Assembly: GCA_031551265.1 (NCBI GenBank)
Contig: JAVBNU010000016.1
Location: forward strand, 1-23,255
Origin: JAVBNU01 sp031551265
Lineage (GTDB): Bacteria; Cyanobacteriota; Vampirovibrionia; Gastranaerophilales; Gastranaerophilaceae
Reading direction: 5' to 3'
DNA length: 23,255 bases
Notes under the pieces: generated by a model
Database searches by the model: none
Told to the model about the DNA's origin: nothing
Seen by the model: the letters and a program-made list of their open reading frames with translations, nothing else
Program-made: the position numbers and the translations under genes
In this document: one piece after another, positions 7,431 through 14,394 of the stretch
How the letters are laid out: the number at the start of each line of letters is the position of its first letter
How positions within the stretch are numbered: position 1 is the first letter of the stretch

Positions 7431-8409
7431 ACAACAACCTGCTCTCATATTGCAGTATTTGAGAAATAATATACCTGAGCAACAGCACTTTGGTTTCGTT
7501 TTGCAGTGTAATAAAAAAGAAATATTGTTTACTTTTGGCGATAGTCATGACGAGCCGTTTTTTATGCGCTCTTGCATGAAACCATTGCAGGCGACTTTAT
7601 TGATTGATTTTGACTTAATAAATTATTTCAAGCTAAACAGTGAAGAAATTGCGATTTGCGCGGCGTCTCATGCCGGAGAACCCGAGCATATAAGGGTTAT
7701 CAAAAAACTGTTAAACAAAATCGGAATGAACGAAAACGATCTAAAATGCCCGCCTAGCCAGCCGCTGAGTAAAACTGCGCAGTTAGATTTAATCAAACGA
7801 GACAAACAACCCGGCAGAATACACCATAATTGTTCGGGCAAGCATATTTTGATGTTGATGGCTTGCATAAAAAATAAATGGAGCATAGAAAATTACGATA
7901 AAATGACTCACCCGCTGCAGCTTGCAGTGATAGAGAAAGTGCGTGTGGTTACTCAATATCAAGATGAAATTACGATATCCAAAGATGGTTGCGGCTTGCC
8001 GATTTGTGCCATACCGTTGCATAATATTGCGCTTTCGTATTTGAATTTATTTTTAAGCAAAAAGTATAGCGAAATTACAAAATCAATTTTGAAACACCCA
8101 TATCTAATTGGTGGAACACAACGATTGGATTCGGAAATAATCAATGCTTCTAACGGAACGCTTGTTGCTAAAGTTGGTGCAGGTGGGCTTTGTACGATTG
8201 TAAACTTAGAAAAAAAAGAGGCGATTATTGTTAAAATTGCTGACGCAAATATGACGACACGCTCTATCGTTACGATTGAAACACTCAAAAATCATGGCTG
8301 GCTTTCAAATGAACAAATTACCGGTAGTTCGCTGCAATTTTTATATGACAAAACAATCAAAACTTCGCATGGTGAATTAGTCGGCGAAATTGAGTGTTTC
8401 CCTGAATAA
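7423..8409 (+). CDS. L-asparaginase, AnsA/Rhizobium type II family
   Basis: Hydrolyses L-asparagine to aspartate and ammonia. The 328-residue protein belongs to the family of the Rhizobium etli inducible asparaginase, which is unrelated to the E. coli AnsA/AnsB fold. Visible family motifs are RSCMKPLQA (49-57; Ser50 and Lys53 match the S-x-x-K catalytic pair), ASHAGE (81-86, with the second catalytic Ser82), HHNCSGKH (134-141) and DGCGLP (188-193). Cys137, Lys140 and Cys190 match the metal-site residues of the family. GGTQRLDSEII and KVGAGG follow. No signal peptide is seen, so it is cytoplasmic. The start ATG overlaps the upstream MshEN-like gene by eight bases, and the overlap implies coupling. 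No clear terminator follows. The family call is firm; substrate specificity within the family is less certain. Confidence 0.93.
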   Translation: MNKQQPALILQYLRNNIPEQQHFGFVLQCNKKEILFTFGDSHDEPFFMRSCMKPLQATLLIDFDLINYFKLNSEEIAICAASHAGEPEHIRVIKKLLNKIGMNENDLKCPPSQPLSKTAQLDLIKRDKQPGRIHHNCSGKHILMLMACIKNKWSIENYDKMTHPLQLAVIEKVRVVTQYQDEITISKDGCGLPICAIPLHNIALSYLNLFLSKKYSEITKSILKHPYLIGGTQRLDSEIINASNGTLVAKVGAGGLCTIVNLEKKEAIIVKIADANMTTRSIVTIETLKNHGWLSNEQITGSSLQFLYDKTIKTSHGELVGEIECFPE

Positions 8410-8477
8410 AGTAGACTTTTCATGATATTTTTCTGTTACAATAGTTGCTCAATTGTAAATCTTTATCTGAATTAGAA

Positions 8478-8506
8478 TTGAAAAGAATATCACAGCTATT
8501 TATAAT
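8478..8506 (+). promoter_or_regulatory. Near-consensus sigma-70-type promoter of the flagellin gene
   Basis: TTGAAA (8478-8483), a 17-base spacer and TATAAT (8501-8506) stand 42 bases before the flagellin ATG. No sigma-28-like TAAA-N-GCCGATAA pair was seen. An AT-only hairpin (ATATATA 8509-8515, TATATAT 8524-8530) lies in or near the predicted leader. No Shine-Dalgarno sequence precedes the start codon. Confidence 0.7.
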
Positions 8507-8547
8507 GTATATATAGTTATAGTTATATATGATATGTAAATCGTCTT

Positions 8548-9384
8548 ATGATATCCATCAATACTGATACAACATCACTAATGTTGCTGAATAATATTAA
8601 CCGTGTTTCAAGCCTGCAATCCAAATTAATGGAAAAATTATCGACCGGCTTGAAAGTTAATCATGCTTCAGATGACCCGGCAGGGTTGTATATTGCGACA
8701 GGTTTGTACTCTCAAATTCGCAGCAATATTCAGATTTCAAAGGATATTCAGCTGACAAACAATGTACTTTTGACTGCGGATAATGCGCTTGGTACCGTCA
8801 ATACAGCGCTAAATCGGGTACATGATTTGACGCTGCAGGCTGCAAATGGCATTTATTCTGATGAAGCACGCGCTGCGATGCAAAATGAGGTTAATCAGCT
8901 TTACGAACAAATTCATCAAACAATTGGCAACACAACATTCAATGGTAAACAATTGTTGATGGAAACATCCAATCCTGAGAGTGTAAGTCCAATACAAATA
9001 TATGTTTCGACCGGCGAAAAATCATCTTCGACCATATCATACAATCCGGCTTTAGCAGAATTCACTGGCATCGATATTTCTACCCCCGAAGCTGCTGCGG
9101 AAGCATTAAAGACCCTTGAAGCACAGCAAAATGCCGCGATAAACAAGCAAACAGAAATCGGTATTCAGTCCAATATTCTTGGGGGTATATACGAATCGCT
9201 GCAAGTTAAAAGAGAAAATTTAGAAGCTTCCTACAGTACAGTTATGGACACCGATTACGCAAGTGTAATTTCTGAATTAAATAAAAATAGCGTACTACAG
9301 GCGGTTTTGACAAACATGTTTAGCATCCAAATATCATCGGCAAAGGCATTATTAAGTTTGGTTTATCCAATTAGCAATAAATAA
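8548..9384 (+). CDS. Flagellin, compact (D0/D1 domains only)
   Basis: Structural subunit of the flagellar filament, exported by the flagellar type III system. The N-terminus starts MISINTDTTSLMLLNN and carries the diagnostic LSTGLKVNHASDDPAGL (31-47), then the long D1 helices (LTADNALGTVNTALNRVHDL and TFNGKQLL). The C-terminal D1/D0 helices run from about residue 190 to the end (YSTVMDTDYASVISEL...LLSLVYPISNK). At 278 residues there is almost no variable D2/D3 insert, as in other minimal flagellins. The start is fixed by alignment to the family N-terminus even though no Shine-Dalgarno is visible. It stands alone between its own promoter and a strong terminator, and its chaperone FliS is encoded upstream on the opposite strand. 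A hook-associated FlgL-like protein is the main alternative, but the N-terminal signature favours flagellin. Confidence 0.93.
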   Translation: MISINTDTTSLMLLNNINRVSSLQSKLMEKLSTGLKVNHASDDPAGLYIATGLYSQIRSNIQISKDIQLTNNVLLTADNALGTVNTALNRVHDLTLQAANGIYSDEARAAMQNEVNQLYEQIHQTIGNTTFNGKQLLMETSNPESVSPIQIYVSTGEKSSSTISYNPALAEFTGIDISTPEAAAEALKTLEAQQNAAINKQTEIGIQSNILGGIYESLQVKRENLEASYSTVMDTDYASVISELNKNSVLQAVLTNMFSIQISSAKALLSLVYPISNK

Positions 9385-9408
9385 AAAGCGGGTTCTAGCC
9401 CGCTTTTT
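9383..9408. terminator. Strong, probably bidirectional rho-independent terminator
   Basis: A ten-base perfect stem, AAAAAGCGGG (9383-9392) and CCCGCTTTTT (9399-9408), encloses TTCTAG. The A-run on one side and T-run on the other let it work for both the flagellin gene (plus) and the convergent Hsp20-like gene (minus). Confidence 0.9.
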
Positions 9409-9432
9409 AAGTTTAAATCAAAGCAGTTGCAT

Positions 9433-10005
9433 TTATTTATCTGCGAAAGGTAAAAATACCGTGCATTTGTCGCCAACTCTTTCTTTGGTTATGTTTTTAG
9501 GATCAATTTTTTCAGATAATGAGAAAGATTGCGAATATGTCAGCGAGTGAATGGAATCTTGGCCTTCATTTTCGTATGTACCAAAAACACTTATTTTATA
9601 AGGCTTGACGTCAAGTCTTATTTTATCAAGATCATCACCAAAATATTTTAAGTTTATCGTGAGTTTGTAGCCATTATCGTTTTCGTCAAGGTTGGCGATA
9701 GGGGTGTAGATATCAGATTTAGAGGGTAATAACGGTTGGATGCCTTTGTCCATTTTTTTCATCGCACGTACATCATCACGCATAACTTTTTCAAGCATTC
9801 TCGGATTTATGCCTTGCATGTACATGGCCTGTTTAACGGCCTGATCAGCCACAAAGTATACTGCTAAAAAAGTACCGACTAAAAATGCAATTGACAAAAT
9901 AATGAATTTTAGCCATTTATCAGTAATTTCACACTTGCCGGAATTGTTTGTGTTTTCCGAAACATTTTGCTGTTCTTGTTCGATGTTTTCATTATTTTCA
10001 TCCAT
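9433..10005 (-). CDS. Membrane-anchored alpha-crystallin (Hsp20)-like protein
   Basis: The 190-residue protein has a Glu/Asn-rich cytoplasmic N-terminus (1-29), one hydrophobic helix (about 32-53, WLKFIILSIAFLVGTFLAVY), a helical linker, and a C-terminal beta-rich region (about 99-188). The last part has the small-heat-shock pattern: GYKLTINLKYFGDDLDKIRL, then KISVFGTYE, then SQSFSLSEKIDPKNI, ending GDKCTVFLPF. That matches the order of strands and the final G-x-L-x-x-x-x-P-like strand of alpha-crystallin domains. The ATG at 10005 is chosen because GAGGA lies eight bases upstream; an ATG five codons earlier has no ribosome site. With an N-in topology the chaperone-like domain would face the periplasm, though the orientation is not certain. 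The gene ends at the bidirectional terminator shared with flagellin. The domain call is by eye and should be treated as probable. Confidence 0.65.
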   Translation of the reverse strand: MDENNENIEQEQQNVSENTNNSGKCEITDKWLKFIILSIAFLVGTFLAVYFVADQAVKQAMYMQGINPRMLEKVMRDDVRAMKKMDKGIQPLLPSKSDIYTPIANLDENDNGYKLTINLKYFGDDLDKIRLDVKPYKISVFGTYENEGQDSIHSLTYSQSFSLSEKIDPKNITKERVGDKCTVFLPFADK

Positions 10006-10098
10006 TTTTTTAATCCTCATTATTTTTATACATTGTTATTATCCTAAATATAATTTTGCAACAGACTTGAAAAATAGTAAATAGGTAAATTAAACTAA

Positions 10099-10130
10099 GA
10101 GAGGCAGATAGTTTTTACTATCTGCCTCTC
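10099..10130 (-). terminator. 14-bp perfect hairpin ending the nadE operon
   Basis: GAGAGGCAGATAGT (10099-10112) and its exact complement (10117-10130) enclose TTTT. It lies 17 bases beyond the stop of the membrane protein at 10148. In the minus direction it is followed by TTAGTTTAATTT, a moderate U-tract. It could also be a repeat or mRNA-stabilising structure. Confidence 0.6.
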
Positions 10131-10147
10131 AAAATGTTAAAAAAATT

Positions 10148-10609
10148 CTAATTAGTTGCCGGTAAAACGTTCAACAACAAAGGTATAAATGCATTCAAAA
10201 ACATAATTACAAATACAAAAAACATTGCAATTGAGAAAAATTTCAATGTATCAGGGAAAATAAATGATTTTTTGAGATTTGTAGCTTCTTTTAATTGCGC
10301 GTATTCTGTTTTCAAAGGAGCAAAAGGCAGCTCTTCTTCCAGTTTTTCCAACACATGAACATATTTAACTTTAATCTGTACGTTATAGGCATCCTGGTTT
10401 AGCCACCATAATATGCTTATGGCCATACCGACAACTGCGATTGGCGCTGCAATAAGTGCATCAGCCTGAATTAAACAAATAGTACCTGACACAATTAAAA
10501 TTAACACAAGCGCCATATAGAATCTGTTGAACGTGAATGTTCTGTCGATAAACGCATCTTTAGACTTCAAATGCGCTTTGTAAATTTCTAATAAAAGACT
10601 TTTATCCAT
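10148..10609 (-). CDS. Small three-helix inner-membrane protein of unknown function
   Basis: The 153-residue protein has hydrophobic helices at about 31-48, 52-70 and 123-148. A conserved-looking cytoplasmic stretch lies between helices 2 and 3 (KVKYVHVLEKLEEELPFAPL, 80-99). The N-terminal YKAHLKSKDAFIDRTFTFNR and the phrase LEKLEEELPFAP resemble a widespread class of small membrane proteins (RipA-like in some annotations), but I cannot name the family with confidence. AGAGG lies six to seven bases before the ATG. It is the last gene of the nadE-FlhA_C-NfnA operon, 32 bases after the Cys-rich miniprotein and before a strong hairpin. No enzyme motif or signal peptide is evident. Confidence 0.75.
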   Translation of the reverse strand: MDKSLLLEIYKAHLKSKDAFIDRTFTFNRFYMALVLILIVSGTICLIQADALIAAPIAVVGMAISILWWLNQDAYNVQIKVKYVHVLEKLEEELPFAPLKTEYAQLKEATNLKKSFIFPDTLKFFSIAMFFVFVIMFLNAFIPLLLNVLPATN

Positions 10610-10641
10610 AACTTACCTCTTTTCTTTTTGTATATCTATTA

Positions 10642-10809
10642 CTAATTATTTGTCTTACTTTTAATATCTAAAGCGGCTTTGTGCGCCAAAATATATACTG
10701 AACACATTTTTGAAGCTTTCATATACCAAGCACATTTTTCTTGGGCGCAAACGACAGATATATCGTTGCCAGCGCTCATTAAAGGACATACCGGAATTTG
10801 CATACTCAT
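10642..10809 (-). CDS. 55-residue four-cysteine miniprotein
   Basis: The small gene reads MSMQIPVCPLMSAGNDIS, then VVCAQEKCAWYMKASKMC, ending in SKTNN. The four Cys (8, 21, 26 and 36) in the arrangement C-x12-C-x4-C-x9-C suggest a metal or iron-sulfur site, or a redox-active knuckle. A good ribosome site (AGGAG at 10817-10821) overlaps the stop codon of the NfnA-like gene only ten bases away, so the two are probably co-translated. I recall similar CPLMSAG...KCAWY miniproteins as conserved bacterial hypotheticals, but this is unverified. The intact ribosome site, tight operon spacing and spaced Cys residues make it a credible real gene. A role with the neighbouring iron-sulfur flavoprotein is inferred from position only. 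Confidence 0.75.
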   Translation of the reverse strand: MSMQIPVCPLMSAGNDISVVCAQEKCAWYMKASKMCSVYILAHKAALDIKSKTNN

Positions 10810-10819
10810 AACAATTCTC

Positions 10820-11665
10820 CTATTTTAAAGTGTTAGCTTGTTGCAGCAAATTACAATTCTGGTCTCTGTGCTGCTCTTGTTGTTTATAAATTTTTGTTCT
10901 GTTCATAACTTCGTCAAAATCGATTAAATGTGCATCAAAATCAGGACCGTCAACACAGGCAAATTTGACTTCATTACCAACCGTAATACGGCACGCTCCA
11001 CACATGCCCGAACCGTCAACCATTATAGGATTCATGCTAGCTTCGGTTTTGATTCCTGTTCCGCGTGTTAACTCCGCAACCGCTCTCATCATTGGCATTG
11101 GACCTACAGCGATAACATAATCGACTTTTTCTTTTTTCATTACATCTTCTAAAACACCTGTAACAAAACCTTTTATACCTAATGAACCGTCATCAGTAGT
11201 TACGAATAATTCGTTACAAGCATCTTTCATTTTGTCTTGCCAGAATACGAGTTCTTTTGTTCTGGCGCCCATAATCATAATTACACGATTACCGGCTTCT
11301 TTAAACGCTTTAGCAATCAAATAACAAGGTGCAGCGCCATAACCACCAGCTACACAAACAACCGTGCCGTATTTTTCAATATGTGTCGGCACGCCTAACG
11401 GTCCGACTAAATCAAAAATTTCGTCACCAACATTTAATGCTGCCAATTTCTTTGTTGAATATCCAACTGCCATATATACAATTGTTAAACGGTTGTTTTC
11501 TTTATCAACATCTGCGATTGTCAAAGGTACTCTTTCCCCTTCATCATCGACTCTCAAAATTATAAACTGCCCCGCTTTAGCGTTACGCGTAATATACGGC
11601 GCATCAACTGTGATTTCATACTGATTCGGACATAATTCCTTTTTTGATAAGATTTTATAACCCAC
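10820..11665 (-). CDS. NfnA/SudB-like FAD- and [2Fe-2S]-binding oxidoreductase subunit
   Basis: A ferredoxin-NADP reductase-fold flavoprotein of 281 residues, the small subunit type of NADH-dependent ferredoxin:NADP+ oxidoreductase (NfnAB), related to PyrK and sulfide dehydrogenase beta. The N-terminal FAD domain includes RVPLTIAD (45-52). The NAD-binding part begins at VVCVAGGYGAAP (102-113). The cluster region VDGSGMCGACRITVG (216-230), with Cys222, Cys225 and Cys237, has the NfnA spacing, and Asp217 lies where that family has an unusual Asp ligand. DGPDFDAHLIDFDE follows, also typical. The start codon is GTG with AAGGAA seven to eight bases upstream. The usual partner NfnB (GltD-like) is not adjacent. 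Instead a four-Cys miniprotein and a membrane protein follow. It lies 33 bases downstream of the FlhA_C-like gene in one operon with nadE. The family call is firm; the physiological partner is unknown. Confidence 0.9.
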   Translation of the reverse strand: MGYKILSKKELCPNQYEITVDAPYITRNAKAGQFIILRVDDEGERVPLTIADVDKENNRLTIVYMAVGYSTKKLAALNVGDEIFDLVGPLGVPTHIEKYGTVVCVAGGYGAAPCYLIAKAFKEAGNRVIMIMGARTKELVFWQDKMKDACNELFVTTDDGSLGIKGFVTGVLEDVMKKEKVDYVIAVGPMPMMRAVAELTRGTGIKTEASMNPIMVDGSGMCGACRITVGNEVKFACVDGPDFDAHLIDFDEVMNRTKIYKQQEQHRDQNCNLLQQANTLK

Positions 11666-11698
11666 TTTTTGTTTCCTTCTTCGTTAATTTTTATTTTA

Positions 11699-13198
11699 TT
11701 ATATTTGCTCTAATAATTCCAATGTATATTCAGATGAGATTTCTTCTTTTGCAATAATCTTGATATTAGGTAAAAACTGCCCGAGTAAAATACTCAAAAC
11801 ATATCTTATTCTATATGGTACTATAAGAACGGTGTTTTTTGAATCTATTGAATATTTTTTACACATTTTTTTAATATTTTTTATTATGTTTATAACTTTC
11901 TTTTCTTCGATGGCTATTTTTTGGACATCTTCATCAATGTCATCGTCGTCTTCTTCATCTTCATACTCTTGTAAAATAGCATCCTCAAAGTATTCACGAT
12001 TATTATCTGTCAATTCAAACGCCTGAATAACTCCGTTCTCGTTTGCCAATTTTGCTGAAATTTGACGCTTAAATGCAATTCTGATTTTATCCAGCAAATC
12101 TTCTTTTGTCGCTTCATCAGCAAAATCATTTATTTTCTCAAAAACATAGATTATGTCTTTTATAGAAATTTGTTCTTTGATCAAACTTGTGAGAATAAAC
12201 TTAATCTCAGCGACTGACAAAAAGTCAGGAATAATATTCTCAACAAGGTATGAGTTTTGCATCCCGACGATTTCGACGTAACAATTAACGTCAGTATAAT
12301 CAAATAAATCTTCTATATATTTAATACAAGTTAGTTTCAAATTCTCTGCAATAACCTCAGAAGGCGTTTTGCCTTTGAGCCAGAAATCTTTTGTTTTTTC
12401 AATCGGAATCCAAACGACTTCCTCATCAGAGTACTCATCAATATCTGTAATCGCAGTCGCAGGCAACTTAGAAAGCTTCAATTCCTCTTTGTAAAACATT
12501 AAATGCCCTAAGTAGACTCTCGCTTTGAATGCAGGTATGCCACGCACATTGACACAATATTCATTTGCCTGAATAGAATCATCATCCTGAAACTTGACAC
12601 GTGGAATGACATAGCCAAGTTCTTCCGTCAGATTTTGGCGCGCTCTCACAGTCTGTGCGACCAAATTAGCCTCTAAATCAGGATTAACAAGGTCAATTAT
12701 CTCCTCACTCAAGCTTATGCTGAGTTTATCTTCACCAATTCTGGGAATCATAATATCAGGAGAAATAATTTCGCGCAAGCTCTGCTGCAGCTCCAGCAAA
12801 TCATTCAATAGTCGTGAAATTTCTTCATTCAATTTGCTGCGTTGATTCTCTGAGGTACTGTCTATTAGACTTTTTATTTTAGAAATCTTAGTGCGTTTTT
12901 CTTTAATTTTACGTTGAATTTCAGAACACTGCTCATACGGTTCATTTTTCGTGTTCATTATGCGTTCAATTTTACTTTTGAATCCGATGATATCTGACAA
13001 ATCATCCTCATCCTCGTCAAACTCGTCAGCCTCTTTCACAAAAATGCAGTTGTAGCAGAAATCACCATCCACTTCAACTTCGTTCATACTGTACAAATCC
13101 CAGCCTGCAGCACACATTTGATTTAAAAGCTTTTCCAGTGCATCTTTATCATTGCTGGGGCAACTTTCAATTTTATATTGAACGGCCGGTTTATACAT
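11699..13198 (-). CDS. Stand-alone FlhA cytoplasmic-domain (FHIPEP C-terminal) protein with DUF4177-like and coiled-coil N-terminus
   Basis: The 499-residue soluble protein matches the C-terminal cytoplasmic half of FlhA/SctV export gates but has none of the eight transmembrane helices. Landmarks in order are EELGYVIPRV (192-201), NEYCVNVRGI (212-221), VVWIPIE (261-267), PSEVIAENL (279-287), ENIIPDFLSVAEIKFILTSL (320-339) followed by IKEQISIKDI, and near the end NTVLIVPYRIRYVLS (455-469). An acidic linker (411-424) is inserted before the last subdomain. In front of this are a DUF4177-like module (about 2-55, with AAGWDLY), an acidic patch (58-66) and a coiled coil (about 74-145). ATG at 13198 is chosen because GAGG lies five bases upstream; the ATG ten codons earlier has no ribosome site. 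It sits between nadE and an NfnA-like gene. In FlhA this domain docks export chaperone-substrate complexes. A role as a soluble chaperone receptor is inference. Confidence 0.82.
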   Translation of the reverse strand: MYKPAVQYKIESCPSNDKDALEKLLNQMCAAGWDLYSMNEVEVDGDFCYNCIFVKEADEFDEDEDDLSDIIGFKSKIERIMNTKNEPYEQCSEIQRKIKEKRTKISKIKSLIDSTSENQRSKLNEEISRLLNDLLELQQSLREIISPDIMIPRIGEDKLSISLSEEIIDLVNPDLEANLVAQTVRARQNLTEELGYVIPRVKFQDDDSIQANEYCVNVRGIPAFKARVYLGHLMFYKEELKLSKLPATAITDIDEYSDEEVVWIPIEKTKDFWLKGKTPSEVIAENLKLTCIKYIEDLFDYTDVNCYVEIVGMQNSYLVENIIPDFLSVAEIKFILTSLIKEQISIKDIIYVFEKINDFADEATKEDLLDKIRIAFKRQISAKLANENGVIQAFELTDNNREYFEDAILQEYEDEEDDDDIDEDVQKIAIEEKKVINIIKNIKKMCKKYSIDSKNTVLIVPYRIRYVLSILLGQFLPNIKIIAKEEISSEYTLELLEQI

Positions 13199-13262
13199 TT
13201 CTACCTCGTTTTTATTGCGCAAAACCATTGTAGCATTTTTTCGACAATTTTAAAACAAAAAG

Positions 13263-14216
13263 TTAAACTTTCATTTCTTTATGGCAACCTTTTAAGAATG
13301 AATTATCCGAAATCACTACACAAGGCGGCATAAACGCCATTTTATAACACAATGTATTCATTCGGTAATAGAATTTATCAAGCCATTCTATTTTTTGCGT
13401 TTTAGAAATGTTATGTTTAATTTCATAATTTAATTCTATTGCCGTTAGTGCTTCGTACGTAATATTTTTATTTTCGATTAAATAAATCACTTCATCAATA
13501 AATTCGTACGGCATGAGTGCATCCTCGGCACGCAGCGGCTGCCCTGTTTTGGGGTCGATTGCCAATTCTGCGCTTGGTGCTTTTTCAAGAATAATTTGTG
13601 GGATAGCATTTTTAACAGCACGATTTTCATTCATCCAGCGCCCGAGTGCGAAAAGTTTGGTCTTAGGCACATCAGCGATAGGCGCCAAACCACCCGACAT
13701 GTCACCGTTAATTGTTGAATACCCCATATACAACTCCGATTTGTCAGAGGTTGCTATCGGAATTGTGGCCGTAAATTCGTTGCTCACAGCAAACAAAATC
13801 GTCGCGCGCGCACGCGCCTGAATGTTATCCTGAGTGTAGGATTCTCTCGCAATCGTGTTCTCAGACCACTTAACAACAACATCAGCGAAAAGCTTTTGCA
13901 AATCCTCATTAATGGAATCAACAATGTTTAAAATAGGCACTTCTGTATAATTTATACCTAAATTTAAGGCCAACTGCTCAGCGTCGTTTTTGCTCGCCTC
14001 AGGAGTGATTTTTGAGGGCATACTAATACCAAAAACATTCTCAGCACCCAGCGCATCAGCCAACAAAACCGCGCAAATCGTTGAATCTAAGCCGCCGGAC
14101 AAGCCCAAAACTGCGCGTTTCAGTTCGTATTTCGAAAAATAACTTTTGATACCCTCAACAACCGAATTATACGTATATTCTAAGTCATCATATTCAAGTG
14201 TAAAGCCTGTACTCAT
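13263..14216 (-). CDS. nadE: NAD+ synthetase, synthetase domain only
   Basis: Catalyses the last step of NAD synthesis, amidating nicotinic acid adenine dinucleotide via an adenylated intermediate. The 317-residue protein shows the N-type ATP pyrophosphatase P-loop SGGLDS (40-45), the DNIQARARATILFAVSN helix (130-146), and TSDKSELYMGYSTINGDMSG (156-175) with the PKTKLFALGRW segment. It has no N-terminal nitrilase-like glutaminase domain, so it should be the ammonia-dependent type or use a separate glutaminase. The C-terminal part (PSAELAIDPKTGQPLRAEDAL) is more like the synthetase half of glutamine-dependent enzymes. GGAG lies six bases before the ATG. It is the first gene of the five-gene minus-strand cluster, followed after 64 bases by the FlhA_C-like gene. 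Confidence 0.93.
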   Translation of the reverse strand: MSTGFTLEYDDLEYTYNSVVEGIKSYFSKYELKRAVLGLSGGLDSTICAVLLADALGAENVFGISMPSKITPEASKNDAEQLALNLGINYTEVPILNIVDSINEDLQKLFADVVVKWSENTIARESYTQDNIQARARATILFAVSNEFTATIPIATSDKSELYMGYSTINGDMSGGLAPIADVPKTKLFALGRWMNENRAVKNAIPQIILEKAPSAELAIDPKTGQPLRAEDALMPYEFIDEVIYLIENKNITYEALTAIELNYEIKHNISKTQKIEWLDKFYYRMNTLCYKMAFMPPCVVISDNSFLKGCHKEMKV

Positions 14217-14394
14217 AGCCTGCTCCGTTTCTTTATAATGTTATAACACGAAAATCCTGAACAATTAAAAAAACTTATTAAATTTTAATAACAAAACTTT
14301 ATTTGTAACAAAAACTTTGTAAATTAATTTAGAGAAAATGTTTTCATGTTAGTATGAGGCTACAGAAAAAGCCAAATGCGACAAAGGGATGGTT

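Noticed and set aside
8509..8530. AT-only hairpin in the flagellin leader as a terminator or riboswitch
   Set aside because: Seven A-T pairs only, in very AT-rich sequence; too weak and too simple to call as a functional RNA.
10099..10130. Perfect 14-bp inverted repeat as an insertion-sequence end or attachment site
   Set aside because: No second copy, transposase or target duplication is visible; position after the last gene of an operon fits a terminator better.
13199..13228. Upstream ATG for the FlhA-C-like protein
   Set aside because: No ribosome site before it, whereas GAGG stands five bases before the ATG at 13198.
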